Positions 55,558-64,000 of a stretch of DNA of 64,000 nt are shown one piece after another. The translations under genes and the position numbers were made by a program. The stretch covers positions 105,369,962-105,433,961 of the forward strand of contig NC_088202.1 in the NCBI RefSeq assembly GCF_037126465.1, written 5' to 3'. Within the stretch, counting starts at the first letter, position 1, and each line of letters begins with the position of its first letter. The DNA is from Ornithodoros turicata (taxonomy: Eukaryota > Arthropoda > Arachnida > Ixodida > Argasidae). The notes under the pieces are model-generated. The model was not told where the DNA came from. It searched no databases and was given only the letters and a program-made list of their open reading frames with translations.

Positions 55558-56940
55558 GGTTCTGGGTCAAAATCGCGAGTCAAAAACCGCGACAGCAAAA
55601 ACCGCGAGTCAAAAACCGCGAGATCCAAAACTCGCGATAGACAAAAATCGCGATAGGAAGCATTAGCGACACACAAATATCGCGACACCAAAAACCGCGA
55701 GTAGGGGAAAACAGCGGCAGGCAAAAAACGCGACAGCCGAAGACCGCGACTACAAACGCGACAGCTAAAAACCTTACTCACTCTCCTTTAGAAGGGAGGA
55801 TGAAAGGAGGCCATGAGGATATGAAAAGTAGGCTAACTTCCATTCCGGGAATAAAAGCCTTAAAGGAGTACAGTGGGCCATCCTAAAAATTTCAGATTCA
55901 GACATTTGATGAAAGTGTGTGTGTCAATTTGCCTGGCAGCACGAAAGGTTTTGATGTATACAGTTTTTGTTTCCCAGAAAAAAAGAAAAAGAAAAACTCA
56001 CATAAACATGACGTTACAGGGTCCACGCGTTCTTGTTCGCTGGTCAGTGGGGGTCAGCGCCCTGTCCCTTTGCCGCCGTAAGCCAGTTTCCCAGGAGAAT
56101 TGGGGATAGAATAGATGGGGAGGCCGAATCCTGACCGAGCCAGGAGAAAGGCTTTTTCAGAGCCCCGGACAGCCGAGTAGCAGACGACAGCTTAGGCGTC
56201 AGCGCGACGTCACAGGCAAATCACAGGCTGGTACTGCTCTCCACCACAGTTGCGCACACCGGTCCCTTTTTGTGGCGTACTTTAAATTCAATTTCTGCGA
56301 TAATTATGATACTGTGGCGTGAATTACTTCTCATGGCTCATCTTACTGGCCTAATTAATAGTTTTATAGGAAGAAAGCAGGGTATTAAAAATGACTTCTG
56401 TGCTACTTTAAACTGCAGCTTTCGATGTGCTCAATCTGTATACTTCACACTTGTGCGTAACGCGTTACTTGTAATCAATTACATTTTTTAGTAATTTTTC
56501 GAGTAATCGATTACTCAGTAATTGGTTATATTTCCGGCAGAGTGAACGTGATAGCTGACGCGGGTAGGGAATGAGTGTATGCCATTCTCTAGCTCTTCCA
56601 TGTCCGTATTTGTACGAGTAATTTCGGCGTCCGGCGGAGACCAACGTATTTCAAGTCTTGTCAAATGTCTGAAACACTGCCAGTCAGCACCGGCGTGCTC
56701 AAAAAGTATCCTCTTCAATTCTATGCAGGTTTGCTCGCGGGTTTTGGCCATCGCGGTTTCTGCCTATCGCGGTTTTGCCTGTCGATATCTTTGGACGTCG
56801 CCTTTTTGCTTGCCGCTGTTTTTGACCCTCGCGGTTTTTACCTGTCGCAGTTTTTGCTAATCGCGGTTTTTGAAAATCGCGGTTGTTGACTCGCGATTTT
56901 GTCTGTCGCGGTTTTTGACTCGCGATTTTTGGCGGTCACC
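55558..56940. mobile_element. Mutator-like element with 9-bp duplication (second)
   Basis: CTGCCCATC flanks it at 55549-55557 and 56941-56949. Left end GGTTCTGGGTCAAAATCGCG; right end inverted GGTGACCGCCAAAAATCGCG. Both ends carry arrays of 14-17-bp units built on AAAAACCGCGAGTC (about 14 units at 55567-55772, about 13 at 56733-56940), in opposite orientation. The first bases, GGTT on the left and GGTG(A/T)CCGCC on the right, are the same as in the element at 20729-24541, although the array units are unrelated. No transposase. It sits in the intron between the exons at 55038-55082 and 57458-57988. Confidence 0.75.
56455..56535. repeat. GTAATCGATTAC palindrome array
   Basis: Degenerate tandem palindromes (GTAATCAATTAC, GAGTAATCGATTACTC) like the subterminal arrays of hAT elements, within the Mutator-like element. 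No matching second end found. Confidence 0.5.
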
Positions 56941-57457
56941 CTGCCCATCTAGAATAAAACACATTCGATATCAAAACTGCAACAGGTGTTTGCAAACAAC
57001 AATCGGCTCTTTGTCCGAGCACCGAACACTAGCATTGTACTGGTTAACACGGCGAAATGAGCCTGTCGACGCAAGTCCATTTTGTGAGTAGCCATTGAAG
57101 ACGGACGGCGATTGAAGTTCGGGGCAGACCCCGAACCTAGAGAGAACGAGACTGAGTGTCATTCTGTAGCAAACGACGTCTTACTTCTATAAGCTGCGGT
57201 TAATCTCTGATGTTCGCGTGGTACACTGCAAGTCCACTGTCACACATTAAAAATTATTACATTTGGAAAGTGTTCAGATCAGAAGAGGTTCAAATCTCAG
57301 AACTCCGCATAAGAGGGCTTATAGAAGCAATCGTTTGAATGCAACATGGAACTTCTACAGAACTTTTAGAGATGCAGTGGTTTTGTTAGGCTCACCATGA
57401 GCAAAACTATAGTGGAAGCCTTCTTACAACCTTACTATAAGAACTGCATCATCTTAC

Positions 57458-57988
57458 CCCATCCTTATCTTCATTGCCCGCATCTAAGGGAGCAGTAGGT
57501 CCAAGAGGAACAGCCACGCCACTTGGATCAAAGCTGTGTGATTCCGTGGTAACCGTCGCTTCTCTTCGTTGTGACTCGCGTCTGAGGTCCCGTTGCAACA
57601 GGTTTTGTCTCGGGAAGCTGGGAAGCGTTACAGCTCTCGGCTTACCGATGCCAAAGTACCTCTGGTTCACCGAACTTTCTGTGGTTGTTGTCGAGCGTCT
57701 CCTCTCCCTGCTCCCAGAGGGAGGCGGACTGATCTGTCCTGTCGTAGGTACGGTCTGCTGGGAAGTATGTGCTGAAGAAGATGCTGTTGGAGTCTTGACG
57801 AACGTCGTGCTCTGTTCTAGCTCGTCTGCTAATGCGGCCAGCCGTTGGATGTAGGCTTCCAACCACCTGCGTTCCTTGATGTCTTTCGCGCGGTGCAACA
57901 TCTGGAGAGCTTCACTCAGAAGAGAGGACGTTTTCTGCGTGAAAAGCTGTGGGTAGCCTCGCCAGTTTGCGGCAGGAATGTTGGATAT
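57458..57988 (-). CDS. Host-gene exon (531 nt), unknown protein
   Basis: The minus strand has TTCTTTTTGCCCAG before the exon and GGG|GTAAGATG after it. The 531 nt form exactly 177 open codons in phase 0 to 0. The first 60 residues look helical (NWRGYPQLFTQK, SLLSEALQMLHRAKDIKERR, YIQRLAALADELEQ). The remainder is Ser/Thr/Pro/Arg-rich and probably disordered. It joins in frame to APSAAQKL in the next exon. No known family recognised. This is the longest clean non-transposon coding stretch in the window. Confidence 0.6.
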
Positions 57989-58512
57989 CTGGGCAAAAAG
58001 AAAAGAAACAGGGTTCCAATAACTGCAAAAGACTTATACCACAGCACATGAAGAAGACATAAGACGCAGGGTAGCTGGTTATATATGATGGAATCATATG
58101 AAAGTCATCAAAAGGTCAAAATCAGTAAAAGGTCTTGGATCAGAATAAACTTTTGCAGTGCTCGAGAACTTGTTGTCTTGTGTTTCGTGTTCCTGTGTCC
58201 CGGGGTTTTTCTTCTACCATATACCACAGCATTTTGTCTGTTCCTGTTGCAGACAAGCGTCGTTTGTTTTTCGAAACTGCTTACGGATGCACAACCCTGA
58301 TCCTCCCAAGCGTTTCGGGAGCGTCCGTTTTGGGAGTCCTCTGATGCATCGTAAAAGGATGCAATGTAGACCTCCCACCAGCACACGGACCTATCCCCAG
58401 AACGTCCTGAGGATGATACACGCTGACTGTCCGTGAAGAGTCATTCAGGTACGTCCTGTGCCCGTCCCTATGGGTAGTAGAGGGACGAGAAATATTACTT
58501 TGTTTAGTTTAC

Positions 58513-58616
58513 CTGCTCAGACTCCCCAAACAGATTTGTTTTGTTTTTTGGGCAGATCCTAGGGCCTGACTGACATATGTTTGAAGTAAAGGGCGGTCCT
58601 GCTTAAAATTCTCTGC
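58513..58616 (-). CDS. Probable host-gene exon (104 nt)
   Basis: A T-rich acceptor (TTGTTGTTTTTTTAG) and the donor GAGCAG|GTAAAC bound a stretch open in only one frame, AENFKQDRPLLQTYVSQALG and on to LGSLS. It ends in phase 2, which does not join directly to the phase-0 exon at 57988; an unplaced small exon or another donor would be needed. Likely the same gene. Confidence 0.35.
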
Positions 58617-58619
58617 CTA

Positions 58620-60710
58620 AAAAAACAACAACAAAAAACATAACTCTTTATGATACATCGAGCGGGGGCGTGATATAGGGGGAAAGTGCGGTCAGCCTGC
58701 TCCTAAGTGGCGGCTCGGTGCACCCAGGGGAGGGAAAAGAGGGGAGGGTGAAAGAGGGATAGGAGAGATGATGGTGGCACAGGAGAGGGAGGGGTGTGCT
58801 CACCCTCTTGCTCTGGGATTTTGGGTAGTCCAAGATGAGCTACCCACCACAGAAAATGTGCGAGCTCAGTAGTCTTCACTGGGATGCTCCCTGTATCACG
58901 GTAACCGCATGCATTATTGGCGAAGTTACCCCATGATACATCGAGCATTTTTCGTGGAAAGGCAAAAACGCGCGATTCTGTCGCACTGCTTTTGACTTTC
59001 AAAGGTCCTACCCGACAGTCTAAACGAAAAGCAGTAAGAAGCATAGACTTTGCATTGATGCAGAGTTAATAGTTCAAGCAATTCCTCGCTTTGAGTATTG
59101 TTTGTTTGCTTAATCGAAGGAAACTTGGACAGCTCACCCTTCGTTTTGTGTCGGAAGCGAGAAGGACTCCAGAATTTACGGAGGGCCGCGTAGCAAACAA
59201 TAAATAGAATTTGTTTGCTCTTCGGAAGGGACCCTGGGTTTCTTGGACTTAGTGCTCCTGGCAATATCTTTTTCTGCATCTTTTATATTTCACTCTATAT
59301 TCTTTTAAAGGGACGGTCCTCCTGCCCTTCTCCTAAAGTGTACCATTCGGTTGCCCTTTGTTGAAAGTGGAATACTGCAAATTTACACGACAAAGCACGT
59401 CACGCTTATTAAATAACCGAATTAAATTGATAAAGATTGCAGAGCATGCCGCGAGCTGTGTTGGCAACAATAAGAAAGGCTACGCCGCCCTGCGGGAAAG
59501 TCCGTGATGGGATACAGAAATCGTCTGCTTTTGCGCGCGCTAGTGCACCTGCGTGAGCAGACGACTTTCAGAAGTGACTGGGGAGCGCGGCAACCTCGTA
59601 TATTTTCTTTCAGTTCTCAGGCGAAAACCGCACATTCTAAGAAGTGGCCCACATGGTGGTTTAGAACAACTGTTTTAGTCCTCAGAGACAAGTTCAAAGT
59701 CGCAGAACAACCCCATCACAAATCTGAAGTTGCCGGCCGTCGGCGCGCGCGGTCGCATTACAGCTCCGCCCAAAAATATATTACGCGCGCTTCCATTACA
59801 CTCCCCGTTGCACACTGATCATGAGAGAACTGATGTTCTGAGGCTGGAACAACATAGAAGGGACAAATACATACAAGCCTCAATTTGCCTTCATCTTTCA
59901 TCGTTACACTGATCATATTTCGAAATGAAGTGTCGCTGACAATGTACATGAAGAAGGAGTGCGTGTTTATTTAAATACCGCATTAAATACTCGCAGAAAG
60001 GAAACACGTGACTTAGCTTCCACGTACCCGATTGTACAGTCAATGGACGGCTACATATCCGCTCGCGGAGATATATGTCTGAGTGTCCCCATTTCCAGAG
60101 CAAAGGTCCTTCTACAAGTTCCAATCGCCATGGGAACGGCGACGTACCCACAGGCCGACGTCATGTGTGACGTTGCATGAGAGTGGAGCGCAGGTTTCGT
60201 CGTCTGCTATGACGGCACGTTTCGACAAATTCCTTGAAAACGACTTGGTTAATCGCAATGAAACTTTGACGGTTGTACGTCTACAGCACTCGTGAAGATA
60301 GTTTCGGCTAAGTTTTGGAATCGCCCCGGCTGTACGAGACCGTCCCTCGCCGCGCTCATTGTCCATTATGGAAAGTACGAGAAACGAACCGCTGGACTTA
60401 CCAAGATGAATGGAATTAGTAAAACAGAAGTTATCAGAACTTTGTGTGCTTTCCTACCATTTATCCTGTTTGGAGGATGTGGAAGAAACAAATTAGGTAC
60501 AACAAAGCGAAACTCGATTTCGTCCCTGATGTGTCATCACACTGTCCTAAAATTGTCCTTAATGAAGGTCTGAAGACACTCTGAGTGTACCATATAGTGC
60601 CACATTCACACGATGAGGACGATTTGAGGATCAGATCAGATTTGACCTTCCTCGGGATGTCACCTCTGTCCATGCATGATGCTCTAAGATATCCCTGGGA
60701 TGACAGTGTG
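58620..60710. other. No recognised gene
   Basis: Near 59306 a TTAAAGGGACGG sequence looks like one end of a TTAA element, but no partner was found. The rest shows nothing I can support. Confidence 0.35.
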
Positions 60711-61219
60711 TTCTTTGGGTAACCTTCACAGCAACGCAAGCAGGGAGTTTCCGAAGCCTAGAACAGGTGTTTACGGCGTTCGACAACCACTTCAAACCGT
60801 ACAAGAATGTGACGCATGTAACCTTCGTCTTTAACAATCTACGACAACGGCAAGGTCAGTCGTTTGATCAGTTTGTAGGAGAGGTAAAGTTGGAGGCAGA
60901 GGAGTGCGAATTTGGCGACTCGTACACGAATGGTGAATGATCGTCTCACAATAGGGATCCGAGATGCCGTTCTCCGCGGACGTTTGCCCCGTGAAGCTAA
61001 CATAACATTAAGATCTGTTATTGAGCTGGGGGAAGCAGTAGAATTGTCAAAAGCCCACTCAGACGCTATGAAAGAGACTGGAACCGTAAACGTGTCGCGA
61101 GAGAAGAGAAACAATACCAACGGAGCTACCAACGAGACCAAGAGTCGTAGCAACATGCAAAATGGAGTACCATCAGCGTCAACAAAATGCTCGTGAAGGA
61201 AAGCAGGAGGACGACCGGA

Positions 61220-61540
61220 CCAGCTCCGGTGGCGCAGCGGTAACGCGTGCGCTTGGAGACTGGGAGGTCCGCGGTTCGAATCCGCGGGCCGGCTGTGCCG
61301 TCTGGGGTTTTTCCTGGGTTTCCCTCAGATGTGTAATAGGCGTATGCCGGCACAGTTCCCCTGAAGTCGGCCCATGGACGCAGCTATCCTCCCCCCGAGC
61401 GGATTCCGCTCGGTCTTCCACTTCACCCTTTCCTCTCCTCCTCTCCACCACCTTTCCCTTCCCGAGAAACATGCCGCCTAATCAGGCAGGCAGACCTCTC
61501 GGGTTCCTCCCAACGACACTCCTCCCTCCTCCTCCTCCTC
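61220..61540 (+). mobile_element. tRNA-derived SINE
   Basis: The 5' part is a tRNA-like unit: A box TGGCGCAGCGG (61230-61240) and B box GGTTCGAATCC (61273-61283) within a well-paired CCGCGG..CCGCGG arm. An unrelated body follows and ends in CTC-rich simple sequence. An exact 13-bp duplication GAGGACGACCGGA (61207-61219 and 61541-61553) flanks it. The element interrupts gypsy gag just before its zinc knuckles, and the gag frame can be read on both sides. Transcription by RNA polymerase III is expected for this type. Confidence 0.9.
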
Positions 61541-61644
61541 GAGGACGACCGGAAAAAATGTTCAAGATGTGGGCAATCACACCAGCCGCGCAAATGTCCG
61601 GCATATGGAAAAACCTGTTTTTGCTGCAACAAACTGAATCACAC

Positions 61645-62102
61645 GCGGGCCGAGCCGGGCTTGTTATTGGCGGTGTGCTCCGGGCCGGGCCGAGCCCGGG
61701 CCGACAAAATACGCTAGCACCGCGGGCCGGGCCGCGCCCGGACCGTTAAGATACGCCACCACCGCGGCCCGGGCCGACAAATATGTTTCCGAGAGTCAGG
61801 CCCGGCCGGGCCACGCAGCTAATTCCACACAATGGAGATGCATTAGTTCATATCATCATGCGCTTGCGTCATTCCTGTGCATATTTGAAATACTATGCCG
61901 GGATCTACTCGCCGGATCACGGGGCCGGGCCGGGCCGGGCTCTATTTACTTAGATCCCGGGCTGGGCCGGGCTCTAGTCACTGGGTAGGGCCGGGTCGGG
62001 CCGCATAAAAATATGAAGGTCCGGGCCCGGGTCGGGTCGGGCCATTTTTCGATGCGCCCGGGCCGGGTCGGGCCCGGAAAAGTCGGCCCGTGCAGGGCTC
62101 TA
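61645..62102. mobile_element. GC-extreme hAT element, truncated second copy
   Basis: Collinear with 15341-16183 from the CGGGCC-rich left region to the right terminus CGTGCAGGGCTCTA. It lacks the first ~30 bp and about 300 bp in the middle: after CATATTT it skips to GAAATACTA. No duplication could be checked because the left end is lost. Confidence 0.8.
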
Positions 62103-62591
62103 GTCGGAACTGACCCGGCACGTCCAGCTGAGGGCTCCGTAACGCCTAATATTACAGGGCAATGGATGGTTACACGTTCAGGACGGGACGTTAAAGTCCC
62201 AAGAAAATTTCAAGACTAAATGTGCCGACTTATGTTTTGTTTATTCTCTTCTTCTTATAGTTACAAAAAGAAAAAAAAGTGAAAGAGAAAAAAAAAAAGA
62301 ACAGCATTTTATGCGTTGATAAGTAATACAGACAGATGGCGCCACTGTAGAGATATTATCGATGGGTTATTGCTGGTGGCAACACTGACAGAAACGAACA
62401 GTTCAATAAAACTTGACGTTTTCGTCTTTCGTTGCAACTCAGTCATTTTCCGTACGACGCATAACACTTCCATACACAGTAGATAGGTCGTTCAACGGAA
62501 GGGGATACTCGACATCACATTCTTAATCTCCTCACAAGATAGCAGAGGTAAGTCCAAGGGGCAGTCAGCGTCCAAGACACACAAGCACAAT

Positions 62592-62747
62592 GAAGTACAC
62601 GCAGTGAAGCTTTCAACTGTTTATTGACACACGCTTTCGTGCAAAACCTGTACTTCATCAGGTGAGAACACTTTCACCTGATGAAGTGCAGGTCTTGCAC
62701 GAGAGCCTGTGTCAATAAACAATTGAAAGCTTCACTGCGTGTACTTC
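62592..62747. repeat. Inverted pair of hammerhead-like motifs (Penelope-type)
   Basis: Two arms of about 74 bp (62592-62665 and 62674-62747) pair around a loop of some 8 bp. Each arm, read outwards from the centre, has CTGATGA, a GTRCA...TGCAC stem-loop, then GARA, and later CAATAAAC. CTGATGA-stem-GAAA is the catalytic core order of hammerhead ribozymes, which are known from Penelope-like elements. The minus-strand copy keeps GAAA but has one stem mismatch; the plus-strand copy has a perfect stem but GAGA. Stem III and the cleavage site are not clear. Confidence 0.5.
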
Positions 62748-62759
62748 ACTCTCCTCACG

Positions 62760-64000
62760 AGGAGAGAGCGCTTAAAGCGATAGTCCGGACCAAGACGAAA
62801 GAGACGCTGGCACATTTTATTTTCACGCTCACAATCACCGAGCATTGTATTTCAACTGAATTAGCAGCGTAGTATTTGTGATTGAATCCTCGAAAGGCGC
62901 TTCCGCATCCGTTACGGCACTATTCCAAAGTTTCGGTTTCTGTTTCGCCATTCCAACAAAAGGCACCAATTCGAGACAAAACTTGCCGGTTACCAGCGCT
63001 CACTCGCCCTTGTCTCGGTCGCCAACCCTTGCAACTTCAGCTTTGGTGCTGTAGCCCATGCTTATGTCATCGCGAAACTGAGACCGGATATGAACATGCC
63101 ATTTAGTTTTCTTATTTATGGCAAAAACGACGAAGTCCTGCTGGGTGAAATTTTTGCGTTTGGAATCGATCTACAGACAACTTACAGTCAAACACAACTC
63201 TAACCTCAAAATGAGTCAAGAGCTCCAGACTATCTCCTAATTAAGATCTGTAAACCTACATGCCGCACGTGTCGCAGGGTAGGGCTGCGGGTAATTTGGA
63301 CCACCTGATGTGTAAACCTGTAGTGCATGGATACAATCGTCTGTGCCGTATGCTTAGTCGCGCATCGTTGCTCACGCTTTTAGAACAGCATACCAAGCTT
63401 ACCAAGACTTTATTGTCTTTTTCATAATTTGTAAAATCGATTAGCACATCTTTCCTAAAAATTGTTCAAACGAAAAAGCCAGGGAAGCAGAAAGAAGCAC
63501 GGAAGCTGCTCAACAGGCGTCAGTCACTCACTATGTGTGTGCACTTTGTCGTTTCACAAAAAGCGATTCAGTCGCGTGGCTCGTGGCCTTTTTTTTATAT
63601 ATTTTTAAAATAGGGACAAAAGCAGGAGTTCATGCAGGGACAGACATTTTAAAAAGCGTGTTTATAGCAGCACACATAACGGATGTGTGCGAAAGGTGCT
63701 GCCCAGATTAGCTATCAACTATAGAAACCGTTCAATAACTTTGCGCAGGCATCGTCTGAGTCAAATGCTTGAGACAGTAACTTGTTCCGTTCTTCAATGG
63801 TTTGCGAGGAAAGAAGGAATATCTAGACCGCGTAATAAGGATCAAATATGCGCGTTAGTGCATGTCCACGAGTGTGTCTGGATACTCTCAAGCGTAACTC
63901 TGACGCATATTTAGAGCGACAAATTTGTTAGACAATACACGAATGTTTGCCTGTTCGCGACACTGCTGTAACTATAGAAGTTGACTTTATGTAACGGTAT
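62760..64000. other. No recognised gene
   Basis: AT-rich sequence with short frames. TTAAAGCGATAGTCCGG at 62772 may be one end of a TTAA element that extends out of the window. Confidence 0.35.

Larger units (their letters stand above)
60715..62466 (+). mobile_element. Gypsy relic (gag fragment, pol end, 3' LTR)
   Basis: Plus-strand gag reads FTAFDNHFKPYKNVTHVTFV, RQRQGQSFDQFVGEVK, GIRDAVLRGRLPRE and LGEAVELSKAHSD (60745-61065). After the SINE it resumes with the zinc pair CSRCGQSHQPRKCPAYGKTC and CNKLNH (61563-61640). The hAT copy follows, then TRSGRDVKVPRKF (about 62170-62215), like a pol C-terminus. So most of pol is gone. A likely 3' LTR spans about 62308-62466 with inverted ends TATGCGT/ACGCATAACA and a poly(A) signal near 62407. 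N-terminal gag and 5' LTR were not found. Confidence 0.75.

Noticed and set aside
55567..55772. CRISPR-like array of short repeats
   Set aside because: Units of 14-17 bp are degenerate with no spacers of even length, and an inverted array lies 1 kb away between 9-bp duplications. It is the subterminal part of a transposon in an animal genome.

Overview
The window reads as a piece of a repeat-rich animal nuclear genome, most likely an arthropod and probably a tick or other chelicerate. This is inferred from the mix of mobile elements, recognised from memory of tick transcript and genome data: I-type LINEs with an RNase H domain, Penelope-like elements with a GIY-YIG nuclease, Ty3/gypsy relics with CCHC gag, a tRNA-derived SINE and many small TIR elements. 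There is no bacterial or viral operon structure, no rRNA and no CRISPR array. Almost every long reading frame belongs to a mobile element, and most are broken. The only good evidence for a host gene is a set of minus-strand exons with consensus splice sites between about 54.0 and 58.6 kb.

Layout. 0-3 kb: decayed gypsy integrase (minus), a LINE tail and a SAP-like reading frame. 3-9 kb: a 745-bp segment present twice as direct copies, with a long-TIR mariner-type element, a LINE fragment and a possible CpG-rich first exon between them. 10-13 kb: two TTAA-flanked elements back to back, then a hAT-like element with CTATCGATAG arrays that contains a second GTCGAC-rich element. 13.5-17.6 kb: deleted LINE with a foldback insert, a GC-extreme hAT element with a perfect 8-bp duplication, a LINE linker fragment and the 3' end of a Penelope-like element. 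18-20.5 kb: LINE RNase H fragment, gypsy protease/RT scraps, LINE tail.

20.7-24.5 kb is a three-level stack: a 9-bp-duplication (Mutator-like) element holds a hAT-like element with an 8-bp duplication, which holds a TTAA element carrying a THAP-like zinc-finger remnant. A second Mutator-like element at 55.6-56.9 kb has different repeat units but the same terminal bases. 26.5-28.2 kb holds Penelope-like and gypsy integrase relics.

29.5-40.4 kb is one nested LINE pair on the minus strand. A near full-length LINE (B, 5.5 kb) has inserted into the RT region of a related LINE (AC), leaving a 13-bp duplication, and AC also carries a 62-bp LINE-tail insertion. 42.7-45.2 kb holds a nearly intact Penelope-like element followed by an endonuclease fragment. 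47.06-51.07 kb is a complete-ended young gypsy element (192-bp LTRs, 5-bp duplication) that lacks most of gag and has a damaged pol. 51.7-52.9 kb is a LINE fragment holding a small hAT element. 60.7-62.5 kb is a gypsy relic split by a SINE with a 13-bp duplication and by a second GC-rich hAT copy. At 62.6-62.75 kb two hammerhead-like motifs face each other in a long hairpin.

The genes here do not act together in a pathway. The window is best read as host intronic or intergenic DNA built up by several generations of nested insertion.
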